The notes under the pieces were generated by a model that was not told the DNA's origin, did not search any database, and saw only the letters and a list, made by a program, of their open reading frames with translations. The translations under genes were made by a program, and so were the position numbers. Shown one piece after another: positions 1 to 6,643 of a stretch of DNA of 21,119 nucleotides (the stretch's first letter is position 1; each line of letters starts with the position of its first letter). Origin of the DNA: Myxococcales bacterium (lineage in GTDB: Bacteria > Myxococcota_A > Polyangia > Palsa-1104); contig JAHFDU010000023.1 of the NCBI GenBank assembly GCA_023248835.1, positions 1-21,119 on the forward strand. Reading direction: 5' to 3'.

Positions 1-205
1 CGTTGTCGAAATTGGCCACCGAGCGGGTGCGTAACCCCTCACGCCGGCCGAGCGGGACCTCGATCGGAATGTTGCGAATGTGGGTAGTGATTTCTGCAAC
101 CACGCAGGTTTGCATAAAGCGATAGGAAAAATTGCGCGACAGCAGCAGCACTGGGCGTCTTCCAATCGGGCCAAAGTTCGCCCACCAAATTTCGTACTGC
201 CTCAA
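1..205 (-). CDS. mazF: MazF/PemK-family toxin, 3' end cut by window edge
   Basis: This is the first 68 residues of a MazF/PemK-type toxin, a family of sequence-specific mRNA/tRNA endoribonucleases paired with a DNA-binding antitoxin. The start is a TTG at 205-203 that overlaps the antitoxin stop (TTGA), so translation is probably coupled. Family marks are visible. There is the N-terminal EIWWANFGPIGRRPVLLLSR stretch (residues 5-24), with the basic loop expected to contact RNA. Then comes AEITTHIRNIPIEVPLG (37-53), with the family's conserved Thr region, and a terminal SVANFDN that normally precedes the last helix. The remaining C-terminal part, typically about 40-50 residues, lies outside the window, so activity cannot be judged. 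A TTG start would keep toxin synthesis below antitoxin synthesis (inference). Confidence 0.85.
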   Translation of the reverse strand, partial: MRQYEIWWANFGPIGRRPVLLLSRNFSYRFMQTCVVAEITTHIRNIPIEVPLGRREGLRTRSVANFDN

Positions 206-489
206 TGGTGCGCCCGTTTGCTCTTGCGGCGCGGTCGACTTTTGCGCCGCCTTGGCGCGCGCTGCTTCTCTTCCTCGAACGGCAGCCAGCTTTCCGGGTC
301 AAAATGAAACTCTGAATCGGTTTGAGGCTGCCGCCGGTAGGCTGCGGCTATTTGGGCTTCGACCAGCGCGTCCAGCGCCTTGTTGATGGCCTCCCGAATA
401 AACGCCGATCGCTTATGCAAGCGAGCAGGAGCCACCGCTTCGAGTCGCTTCGCGGTTGCCGAGTCCATCGCGATCAACATCGGCTTCAT
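202..489 (-). CDS. Ribbon-helix-helix antitoxin of the MazF-type toxin
   Basis: A 95-residue protein upstream of the toxin and overlapping it by 4 nt. Residues 4-45 (MLIAMDSATAKRLEAVAP, then HKRSAFIREAINKALDALVE) have the strand-helix-helix pattern of CopG/Arc-type dimeric DNA-binding antitoxins. Residues 60-75 are acidic/aromatic (DSEFHFDPESWLPFEEE), as expected for the toxin-neutralising segment. The last 20 residues are strongly basic (RRRKSRPRRKSKRAHH), which is unusual for this family and may bind nucleic acid. No Shine-Dalgarno sequence precedes the ATG at 489. A TTGACA/TATCAT promoter with a palindrome lies immediately upstream, fitting the usual autorepression of such pairs. The gene symbol is left blank because classical MazE proteins are AbrB-type, not RHH. 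Confidence 0.8.
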   Translation of the reverse strand: MKPMLIAMDSATAKRLEAVAPARLHKRSAFIREAINKALDALVEAQIAAAYRRQPQTDSEFHFDPESWLPFEEEKQRAPRRRKSRPRRKSKRAHH

Positions 490-496
490 ATAGTTA

Positions 497-524
497 ATGA
501 TATATAATAATCATATAATGTCAA
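497..524 (-). promoter_or_regulatory. Toxin-antitoxin promoter with inverted-repeat operator
   Basis: On the minus strand TTGACA (524-519) and TATCAT (502-497) are separated by 16 nt. The -10 box ends 7 nt before the antitoxin ATG, so the transcript would be leaderless or nearly so. An inverted repeat ATGAT(497-501)...ATCAT(510-514) covers the -10 region and the adjacent spacer, where an RHH autorepressor would bind. The block is much more AT-rich than its surroundings. Confidence 0.6.
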
Positions 525-547
525 GGCTCGCGTTCACGCCCCAGCCC

Positions 548-627
548 GTGCACCCTGAGCGGAGCGCAGCGAAGTCGAAGGGCGAAATAAACGAAGTCTG
601 CCCTTCGACAAGCTCAGGGCGAGCGGG
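548..627. repeat. Dispersed palindromic repeat, copy 1 (paired inverted arms)
   Basis: The left arm begins CACCCTGAGC and ends GTCGAAGGGC; the right arm, GCCCTTCGACAAGCTCAGGGC, is its approximate reverse complement, with a short spacer near 585-600. This can fold into a long hairpin. It lies between the 3' end of hemW and the toxin-antitoxin promoter. Related copies occur at about 6553-6630, 7441-7480 and 20938-20970. The layout resembles REP/BIME-type elements. It has no obvious poly-T tail, so it is not a classical terminator. Confidence 0.75.
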
Positions 628-644
628 GCGTAGGTGGAGTGAAC

Positions 645-1805
645 TCAGGGCTCGCTGAGAAAACGGGCGCCGATCTCGTCGGCAAACAGCACGCCGCGTG
701 ACGACAAGGCGATCCGCTCGTTGGTCACGTAGATCAAGTTTTGCTCGACGAGACGATCGACGACGGGGCCGTGCCTGATTACCAGGTCGGCACCGAACCG
801 TCCTTGGAAAACGCGGCGATCGATGCCGTCAAGCTCACGCAGGCCGAGCCAAATTGCTTCGCGCTCGACCTGGGCTCGATCGAGAGTTTCGTAGCTGCCA
901 AATTTGGTCGAGGGCCACGTTTCGTCGAACGTCATCGCGAAATAATCATCGACCGAACGCGGATTGGAAAAACGTTCGCTGCCGCCGTTGTCGATCATCC
1001 GATGTGAATGCGCGCCCGATCCTAAGCCGAGATATTCGCCCTGCCGCCAGTAGTTGGAATTGTGCACCGAGCGCTTGCCCGGCCGCGCGTAGCTCGAAAT
1101 CTCGTACTGTTCAAAACCAGCCTCGCCGAGTCGTCGCTGTATCTGCTCATAGAGCGCCGCCTGTTTGTCATCCTCGAGCGGCACCATTTTCTTGTCGCGA
1201 ACCAGCGCAGCAAACGCAGTGCGGGATTCAATGGTAAGGCTGTACAGTGAAATGTGGTCGGGCTTAAGCGCAAGAACCTGATCGAGCTCACGATCGAGCG
1301 CGCGCGTCGACTGCTCAGGCAACGCAAACATCAGATCGATCGAAATGTTTTGAAAGCCCACCGCGCGTGCGTTCTTCATTGCTTGACGAATGGTTTCACC
1401 TTGGTGAAGGCGACCGAGGAGCTGCAAACTTTTGGTGGAAAAGGACTGCGCGCCGAGTGAGAGACGATTGATTCCCGCTTTGAGCAGCGCCGCCAATGTT
1501 TCTCCGGGCAAAAGATCGGGATTGGCTTCAAGAGTGATCTCACTGTCGGTTGCAAGTTGAAATGTTCTTCGAATTTCTGCGACTACGCGCTCGACGCAAT
1601 CGGGACGCCAGAGGCTGGGTGTACCGCCGCCAAAGTACAACGTTTGCGCGCGGCGTCCGGAGAAAAGCGGCGCCCGTGCCGCGCACTCTTGCACCACCGT
1701 GTCGGCGTAGCGGTCCTGCGGAATGGTCTGGCGCGCGTGCACCGCGAAATCGCAATAGGGGCAGCGCTTGCGACAATATGGAAAGTGGATATAAACGCCC
1801 AACAT
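645..1805 (-). CDS. hemW: HemW, radical SAM heme chaperone
   Basis: A 386-residue protein of the oxygen-independent coproporphyrinogen oxidase-like family. The radical SAM cluster motif is C11-x3-C15-x2-C18 followed by D-F. The Phe after the third Cys region separates HemW from true HemN (CxC), so the likely role is a heme-binding chaperone for respiratory enzymes rather than heme synthesis. The LYFGGGTPSLW glycine-rich SAM-binding motif and the QSFSTKSLQLLGRLH segment are typical, and the length is usual (about 380). The ATG at 1805 is the only possible start, because an in-frame TAG lies three codons upstream. It overlaps the ATG of the divergent cysteine desulfurase on one CATG. No convincing promoter is visible upstream; it must lie within the desulfurase gene. 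Confidence 0.93.
   Translation of the reverse strand: MLGVYIHFPYCRKRCPYCDFAVHARQTIPQDRYADTVVQECAARAPLFSGRRAQTLYFGGGTPSLWRPDCVERVVAEIRRTFQLATDSEITLEANPDLLPGETLAALLKAGINRLSLGAQSFSTKSLQLLGRLHQGETIRQAMKNARAVGFQNISIDLMFALPEQSTRALDRELDQVLALKPDHISLYSLTIESRTAFAALVRDKKMVPLEDDKQAALYEQIQRRLGEAGFEQYEISSYARPGKRSVHNSNYWRQGEYLGLGSGAHSHRMIDNGGSERFSNPRSVDDYFAMTFDETWPSTKFGSYETLDRAQVEREAIWLGLRELDGIDRRVFQGRFGADLVIRHGPVVDRLVEQNLIYVTNERIALSSRGVLFADEIGARFLSEP
1768..1795 (+). promoter_or_regulatory. Candidate promoter for the cysteine desulfurase-thiI unit
   Basis: TTGCGA (1768-1773) and TATAAA (1790-1795) are 16 nt apart. The -10 box ends 8 nt before the ATG at 1804, so transcription would start at or next to the start codon. 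The promoter lies wholly inside the beginning of hemW on the other strand. There is no Shine-Dalgarno sequence in front of 1804. The match is moderate and is based on consensus only. Confidence 0.45.
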
Positions 1806-2893
1806 GTTTGTCTATTTGGACAATGCTGCGACCACGCCGGTTGTACCTGAAGTTGCGGCGCTCGCCCAGCATGCGATGCTCGAAACTTTTGGCAACCCGT
1901 CGTCGTCACACCGGCTGGGCATTGCGGCGGCGCGTCTGGTGACCGAGGCGCGGCAGCGCCTGGCGCGCGCGATCGCAGCCGAAGAAGCCGAAATGATTTT
2001 TACCTCCGGCGGCACCGAAGCCAACGTGCTCGCGGTCATCGGGGCGGCAGAAACTGCTCGCGGCAAACACGTCGTTGTCTCTTCCTACGAACATCCCTCA
2101 ATCGCTGATAGCGCTGCTGCACTCGAGAGCCGGGGATATGAAGTGACGCGCAGTCGCTGCCGTCCTGCGCGACGATACTGCGGTTTGCGCGCTTTTGTGG
2201 GTGCACAACGAGCTCGGCATGGTGCAGCCAGCGTCGGAGATTGTGCGACTGGTCAAGGCGCGCGCGCCGCGCTGCCATTTCCATCTCGACGGTGTGCAGG
2301 CGCTGGGAAAATTGCCGATCGATGTTTCGTCGCTGGCGGTCGATTCGCTGGCTTTTTCGGCGCACAAAATTCACGGGCCCAAAGGCGCTGGCGCGCTCTA
2401 TTTGCGCAAGGGCGCCCGAGTGCAGCCGCGCAGTTTTGGCGGTGGCCAGGAGCAGGGCCGTCGACAGGGCACCGAAGGGGTGCCGGGGATTGCGGCATTC
2501 GGTCTCGCGGTGGAACTGGCGGAGCGGGCGCGCCCGCAAGCGATGACTCAGATAAGTGAACTCGCATCGATGCTGTGGAATGGATTGCGCGAGCAGCTGC
2601 CCGATGCGGTTCGTCACGGTGATGTTGCGCGCGCGGCGCCGCACATCTTGTCGATCGGATTTCCTCATACTGCGGCCGAGCCGTTCTTGCACGCGCTCGA
2701 AGCGCGCGAGGTGTTCGTCTCAGCCGGGTCGGCCTGTCATTCAAAATCCCGTCGACCGTCCGCCACTTTGCAAGCGATCGGAGTGCCCGATCACATGGCG
2801 ACGCTGCGTTTTTCTTTTTCTCGTCTCACCACACGCGCCGAAGTGGAGCAGGCGATTCCGCAAATTGTGGCCGCCCATCGAGAAGTCCGGTGA
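1804..2893 (+). pseudogene. nifS: NifS/IscS-type cysteine desulfurase, interrupted by a frameshifting deletion
   Basis: A PLP enzyme that takes sulfur from cysteine as a persulfide, here presumably for ThiI next door. Frame 1 from ATG 1804 gives MFVYLDNAATTPVVPEV, the FTSGGTEANVLAV cofactor loop and SSYEHPS, up to GYEVTR near 2151. The sequence then continues only in frame 2, with VAAVLRDDTAVCALLWVHNELG. That frame carries the SAHKIHGPKGAGALY lysine motif (2364-2405) and the SAGSACHSKSRRPS active-site cysteine loop, to the stop at 2893. Compared with the family, about 12-13 residues are missing at the switch, so a deletion of roughly 35 or 38 nt explains both the gap and the frame change. Restoring 35 nt gives about 374 residues, a normal size. 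All catalytic motifs remain, so this is a very recent mutation or an assembly/sequencing error. Its stop overlaps the thiI GTG (GTGA). Confidence 0.88.
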
Positions 2894-4071
2894 GCGCGCG
2901 CGAAGTAGTAATGATTCGTTTTGGCGAGATCTTTTTGAAGGGCGACAATCGCCATTTGTTCGAACGACGGTTGGTCGACAATTGTGAGCGCGCGATTGCG
3001 CATGTCGAAGGCGCCAAAATCGAGCGCCAGCGTGGGAGGCTGTTTGTTTGGCCGGGCGCAGCCGGCACTGCGCCGCTTGAGCGATCGCTCAAGCGAGTCT
3101 TCGGCATCGCTTCGCTTTCGCCGGCGCGTGTGGTCGAGCGCAAGCTTACAGCGATTGAGCAAACCGCGATTGAGGTTGCCAGGCTACAGACCGAGCAGGG
3201 AAAGCGCAGTTTCAAAGTGGAATCGCGGCGCGCCGACAAGCAGTTTGTACCGGCCTCGCCGGAAATCTCCCGACAAGTTGGCGCTGCGATCGTCGGTGCA
3301 CTCGGCCTGCCGGTGGATGTGCACACGCCCGATTTTACCGTCGGTGTTGAAATCGGGCTTGAGCACGCGATGGTATTTTCGGCGATCGTCGCCGGGCCTG
3401 GCGGACTGCCGGTGGGCTCTACCGGAAAGGTCGAGCTGCTGCTTTCGGGCGGCATCGACTCTCCCGTCGCTGGCTGGCTGATGCTCAAGCGCGGCTGCGA
3501 ACTCTCCGCCACCTACTTTCATTCGTTTCCCTACACCGGCGACAAGACCAAGGAGAAGGTGATTACGCTCGCGAGCAAGCTTGCTGGCTGGCAGTTGCAA
3601 CCGCTCACACTTACCATCGTGCCGCTCACCGAGGCGCAAAAAGCATTGCGCGGGCTCGATGAGGAGGGGCGTTTAGCGGTTGTCCTCTATCGCCGCATGA
3701 TGGTGCGCATTGCCGAGGTGATCGCGCGCGAACGCGGCGCTCGAGCGCTGGTGACTGGTGAAGCGCTGGCCCAGGTGGCTTCGCAGACGCTTGAGAATAT
3801 GTCGGTGATCGATGAAGTCGCCGAGCTGCCGATTTTGCGGCCCTGTTTGGCGCACGACAAAGTTGAAACCATTGCGATGGCGCGCCGCATCGATACCTAC
3901 GAAACGTCAATTTTACCGTACGATGATTGCTGCTCGCTGTTCGTGCCAGATCATCCCGAAACCCGCGCCCATCTCGAGCGCGTGCAAAGACTCGAATCGA
4001 GACTCGACATCGCTGCGCTGGTCTCCGATTGCGTCTCCCGTCGAGAAATGATTACTGTGCCTGCAAAATGA
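2890..4071 (+). CDS. thiI: ThiI, tRNA 4-thiouridine synthetase (short form without rhodanese domain)
   Basis: Uses ATP and persulfide sulfur to make s4U at tRNA position 8; it may also serve thiamine thiazole synthesis. The 393 residues contain an N-terminal ferredoxin-like region starting MIRFGEIFLKG and a THUMP domain at about residues 60-165. The PP-loop motif SGGIDS is at 186-191, and the conserved SILPYDDCCSLFVPDHP near 335-351 carries the probable catalytic Cys. The C-terminal rhodanese domain of the E. coli enzyme is absent, as in Bacillus ThiI, which relies on a dedicated neighbouring cysteine desulfurase (NifZ). The same pairing is seen here. The start is GTG at 2890, overlapping the desulfurase stop by 4 nt; an internal ATG at 2911 would truncate the first strand. 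The 3' end overlaps the convergent GltJ-like gene by 20 nt. Confidence 0.93.
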   Translation: MSAREVVMIRFGEIFLKGDNRHLFERRLVDNCERAIAHVEGAKIERQRGRLFVWPGAAGTAPLERSLKRVFGIASLSPARVVERKLTAIEQTAIEVARLQTEQGKRSFKVESRRADKQFVPASPEISRQVGAAIVGALGLPVDVHTPDFTVGVEIGLEHAMVFSAIVAGPGGLPVGSTGKVELLLSGGIDSPVAGWLMLKRGCELSATYFHSFPYTGDKTKEKVITLASKLAGWQLQPLTLTIVPLTEAQKALRGLDEEGRLAVVLYRRMMVRIAEVIARERGARALVTGEALAQVASQTLENMSVIDEVAELPILRPCLAHDKVETIAMARRIDTYETSILPYDDCCSLFVPDHPETRAHLERVQRLESRLDIAALVSDCVSRREMITVPAK

Positions 4072-5557
4072 TCGGAAACTCGGTCTGATATTCAGAGTCG
4101 GCGGCGGGGAAGTGCCATTGTCTAATCGCCTGTTTGATGCAGCTACCCAGCTCTGAATTGGTCATGTCGCTGTCGGGAATACTGACTTCCGACACCGTGC
4201 CGGAAATTCCAATTCTCAAATGAGTGGTCAATTTTCCATGCTTGATTGACGAGTCGTGCTTGAGCACGCGCTGATAACAGAGATTGAGCGAGCGCTTGTT
4301 GCGGTTGACCACTTCCAAGATCGCATTCTGCGACATCTGCACTGAGGTATTGCGCGGCGCGATGGTGGGCACCGAATGTTCACTCTTGTCGTCGAGATGT
4401 GGCTTGGGCGCAGTGGACTGCAGCGCTGGCGCACGAGATGCCGGGAGAGTCGGCTTGGCCGGCGTTTTGATCATTTTGCTGTTCTTGCCGGCTTTGGGAT
4501 CGAGCGGCGTGTCGGCGATCGTTCGAGACGGTTGGTTGATCGCAATCGGCTGATTGTCCGCTGCGCGCGCTTGCGGTGGCAATTCGCGCACCGGCGCGGG
4601 CGTGCGGCCGACGACGCGGACCAACCAAATCAGCAGGATCAGCACCAGCGCGACCAAGAGGCCCGCCAGCCACTTGAGTCGCCCCTGTGAAGCGTCGTCA
4701 CGCTTGCCGGTGATGACCACCACCGGTTCGGCGCTCAGCTTGGCAACTGCATTGGAAATGCCGGCGAACGAGTCCAGCGCTTCACGTTTCGGCGCGCCGA
4801 GCGGATTGGCCTGATTGAGATCCTGCAGCGCCACTGGCTCACTCAGTTCCGCCGAAGGCAGCGGCGCCGGCCCGGTGTGGTGTGGGACCGGAATCGAAAC
4901 GTCGCTCCTGGTGTCGCCGCGGGGAGCATAGTCGGTATGCTCAGCCGCTGCATCGGCGGCTGGTTGTGGGTGGCGTTTCTCTGGCTTGGTTTCGTCCTGC
5001 CGTGGCGATTTCGCCTTAGCGGCACCGTTGTTCGCCTTCTGCGGGCGGACCGGGCCGCTCGGTTCGCGTGGTGCGCGCTTGAGCAACTGGAGTTCGGGCA
5101 CCTCTTCGGCCAAGAGCCAGCTAGAAAAACCGGCGCGCCACGCATACGCCTCACGACCTGACTCTTGCGTCACCCGATCGCGCGCTGCTGGAAGCGACAG
5201 CGGCCCCTCTTGTTCGCCATCAAAGGCGAGAAACCAGCCGTCATGACCGCCAGCCTTGGGTGGCGCTTTGGCGCGCACGCTTTCGTGAGCAAACATCGCA
5301 GCCGGCGCTTTCGAAATCATGGTTCGCTCGACGCCGGCTTCAGGGTCGCCGAAGCTGTCCGCGATCGCTTGATCGATGCCCGACCGGGTGGTCGCAATCG
5401 GTGGTGTCGACGGTTGCGCCGGTACCGCGACCATCGGTTCTTCGCGCACCACCATCACGTGCTGACAGGTCTTGCAGCGAATCTTCAAGACGCGACCGCG
5501 CACTCGCTCATCGGCGATCGAGTACTTGGTGTGGCACATCTCGCAGCCGAACTTCAT
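4052..5557 (-). CDS. AgmX/GltJ-like zinc-ribbon, GYF and TonB-like C-terminal transmembrane protein
   Basis: 501 residues in a recognisable order. An MJ0042-type zinc ribbon has C5-x2-C8 and C28-x2-C31. A GYF_2-like domain is at about 107-157 (WFLAFDGEQEGPL...WLLAEEVPEL). A long charged, Pro/Ala-rich linker is followed by one membrane helix at about 296-317 (LLVALVLILLIWLVRVV) and a second Pro-rich linker. The C-terminal domain at about 412-501 (LNLCYQRVL...GKLTTHLRIG...AIRQWHFP) is of the AgmX/PglI, TonB-like type. In Myxococcus GltJ/AgmX this plan puts the ribbon and GYF domains in the cytoplasm and the TonB-like part in the periplasm, within the gliding motor. Whether this homologue works in motility is not shown; no other glt gene is in the window. 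Its ATG overlaps the ttcA stop (ATGA), so the two are probably co-translated. The 3' end overlaps thiI. Confidence 0.85.
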   Translation of the reverse strand: MKFGCEMCHTKYSIADERVRGRVLKIRCKTCQHVMVVREEPMVAVPAQPSTPPIATTRSGIDQAIADSFGDPEAGVERTMISKAPAAMFAHESVRAKAPPKAGGHDGWFLAFDGEQEGPLSLPAARDRVTQESGREAYAWRAGFSSWLLAEEVPELQLLKRAPREPSGPVRPQKANNGAAKAKSPRQDETKPEKRHPQPAADAAAEHTDYAPRGDTRSDVSIPVPHHTGPAPLPSAELSEPVALQDLNQANPLGAPKREALDSFAGISNAVAKLSAEPVVVITGKRDDASQGRLKWLAGLLVALVLILLIWLVRVVGRTPAPVRELPPQARAADNQPIAINQPSRTIADTPLDPKAGKNSKMIKTPAKPTLPASRAPALQSTAPKPHLDDKSEHSVPTIAPRNTSVQMSQNAILEVVNRNKRSLNLCYQRVLKHDSSIKHGKLTTHLRIGISGTVSEVSIPDSDMTNSELGSCIKQAIRQWHFPAADSEYQTEFPIILQAQ

Positions 5558-6468
5558 CCCGCCGCCCGATCGGATGTCGGCGCCAAGGCCTGCAACAAGT
5601 CTCGATCAAGCAGATGCCGCGCTTTGACATTTTTCATGGCGGCGAGCATCTGGGTTTTGAGCCCGCGATGCTTTTCTTCAAGTGAAGAGAGCAGTCGTTT
5701 GATCACTTGGCGTTCTTGATCGGGCAGGCCGCAAGTCGGACAGGAACAACGCACGCAAGGGTAGCGACGCTCGGTCGCGTAGGCGATCAAATCGCGCTCT
5801 TCGATGTAGGCTAGCGGGCGGATGACGACGTGACGGCCATCGTCTGACGTGAGGCGCGGTGGCATGGAACGCAATGCACCGGAGAAAAATAGGTTGAGTA
5901 GCAAGGTTTCGGCCAAGTCGTCGAGGTGATGCCCGAGTGCGATCTTGGTTGCGCCCAGTTCATCGGCGAGATTGTAGAGTAGGCCGCGACGCAGCCGCGA
6001 ACAGAGCGAACAGGGTGTGGTGCCGGTCTCGGCTGGGCGGAGCACGCGCTCGACGATCGACGCGATCTCGTGTGCTGCCACCATGCGGTGCGCAACGTTG
6101 CGCGACTCAAGATGGTGGGCGATGGTCGCGGTTTCATAGCCGGGCCAACCCTGATCGACATTGACCGCAATAAGCGCGAACGCGACTGGCGATTTGCGGC
6201 GCAAGAGTAGCAGTGCGTCGAGCAGCGCATAAGAATCTTTGCCGCCAGAGACGCACACCATGATCCGGTCGCCTTCGGCGATCAGGTTGTAGTCGCCGAT
6301 CGCAGCGCCGACTTTGCGCACAATCTTGCGCTCGAGTTTAGAGCCAAGGCGAAAGGCGCCAAGTTCGGTCGAACGCAGCGGTTTGCTGTCGACAAATGGC
6401 GCTTGCCCCAACACCGGCAAGCGTTTTGGCAAAACTTCCAATGTGCGCGCGAGCAAACTGGACGGCAT
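5554..6468 (-). CDS. ttcA: TtcA-like tRNA 2-thiocytidine(32) synthetase
   Basis: An ATP-dependent sulfurtransferase of the TtcA/TtuA family that thiolates cytidine 32 in tRNA using a [4Fe-4S] cluster. Counted from ATG 6468 (304 residues), the PP-loop SGGKDS is at 74-79, the cluster motif CSLCSRLRRG at 153-162, GHHLDDLAETLLLNLFFSG at 179-197, and a Cys-rich segment CVRCSCPTCG at 238-247 can supply the third cluster ligand. The frame stays open upstream to an ATG at 6549 and a TTG at 6615. I prefer 6468 because a TATACT box (6484-6479) lies 10 nt before it and the upstream part runs into a dispersed repeat. The 6549 start, adding 27 residues, cannot be excluded. No Shine-Dalgarno sequence is seen at either. 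The stop overlaps the GltJ-like ATG. Confidence 0.9.
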   Translation of the reverse strand: MPSSLLARTLEVLPKRLPVLGQAPFVDSKPLRSTELGAFRLGSKLERKIVRKVGAAIGDYNLIAEGDRIMVCVSGGKDSYALLDALLLLRRKSPVAFALIAVNVDQGWPGYETATIAHHLESRNVAHRMVAAHEIASIVERVLRPAETGTTPCSLCSRLRRGLLYNLADELGATKIALGHHLDDLAETLLLNLFFSGALRSMPPRLTSDDGRHVVIRPLAYIEERDLIAYATERRYPCVRCSCPTCGLPDQERQVIKRLLSSLEEKHRGLKTQMLAAMKNVKARHLLDRDLLQALAPTSDRAAG

Positions 6469-6552
6469 TAAACGCGAAGTATAGCCCAAAAACCCGCCCG
6501 AAGGCGCGTTAATTCGGGGTTTACCAAGCCGTAAGAGTTCGCGCCTCATGTC

Positions 6553-6630
6553 CGTGCACCCTGAGCGCAGCGAAGCGTCCTTCGACAGGATTATGCTGAG
6601 CTTGCCGAAGCACAAGCTCAGGGTGAGCGG
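6553..6630. repeat. Dispersed palindromic repeat, copy 2
   Basis: The outer arms CACCCTGAGC (6557-6566) and GCTCAGGGTG (6616-6625) are exact inverted complements. The inside contains GTCCTTCGACAGG and other degenerate pieces of the same unit seen at 548-627. It fills most of the gap between the Thg1-like gene and ttcA on the minus-strand unit, where such hairpins often stabilise or punctuate operon mRNA (inference). Confidence 0.7.
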
Positions 6631-6643
6631 AACAATGGGTGCC

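Noticed and set aside
39..302. 87-codon minus-strand open frame over the toxin-antitoxin junction
   Set aside because: It is out of frame with both genes; the frame starting at TTG 205 gives clear MazF motifs, so this is a shadow.
2130..2200. Programmed ribosomal frameshifting in the desulfurase
   Set aside because: There is no slippery heptamer, and about 12 family residues are missing at the same point, which slippage cannot explain.
1804..2559. Cysteine desulfurase read as a stand-alone 251-residue protein
   Set aside because: After GYEVTR the residues lose all family similarity, while the proper sequence continues in another frame; it is one broken gene.
6480..6512. Possible short hairpin plus T-run (GCGCC-TTCG-GGCG-GG-TTTTT, minus strand) before ttcA
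   Set aside because: The stem is only about four pairs and the T-run is short; not enough to call a terminator or attenuator.
6469..6615. N-terminal extension of ttcA from TTG 6615
   Set aside because: This part is encoded by the dispersed repeat and has no family similarity; a later start is more likely.
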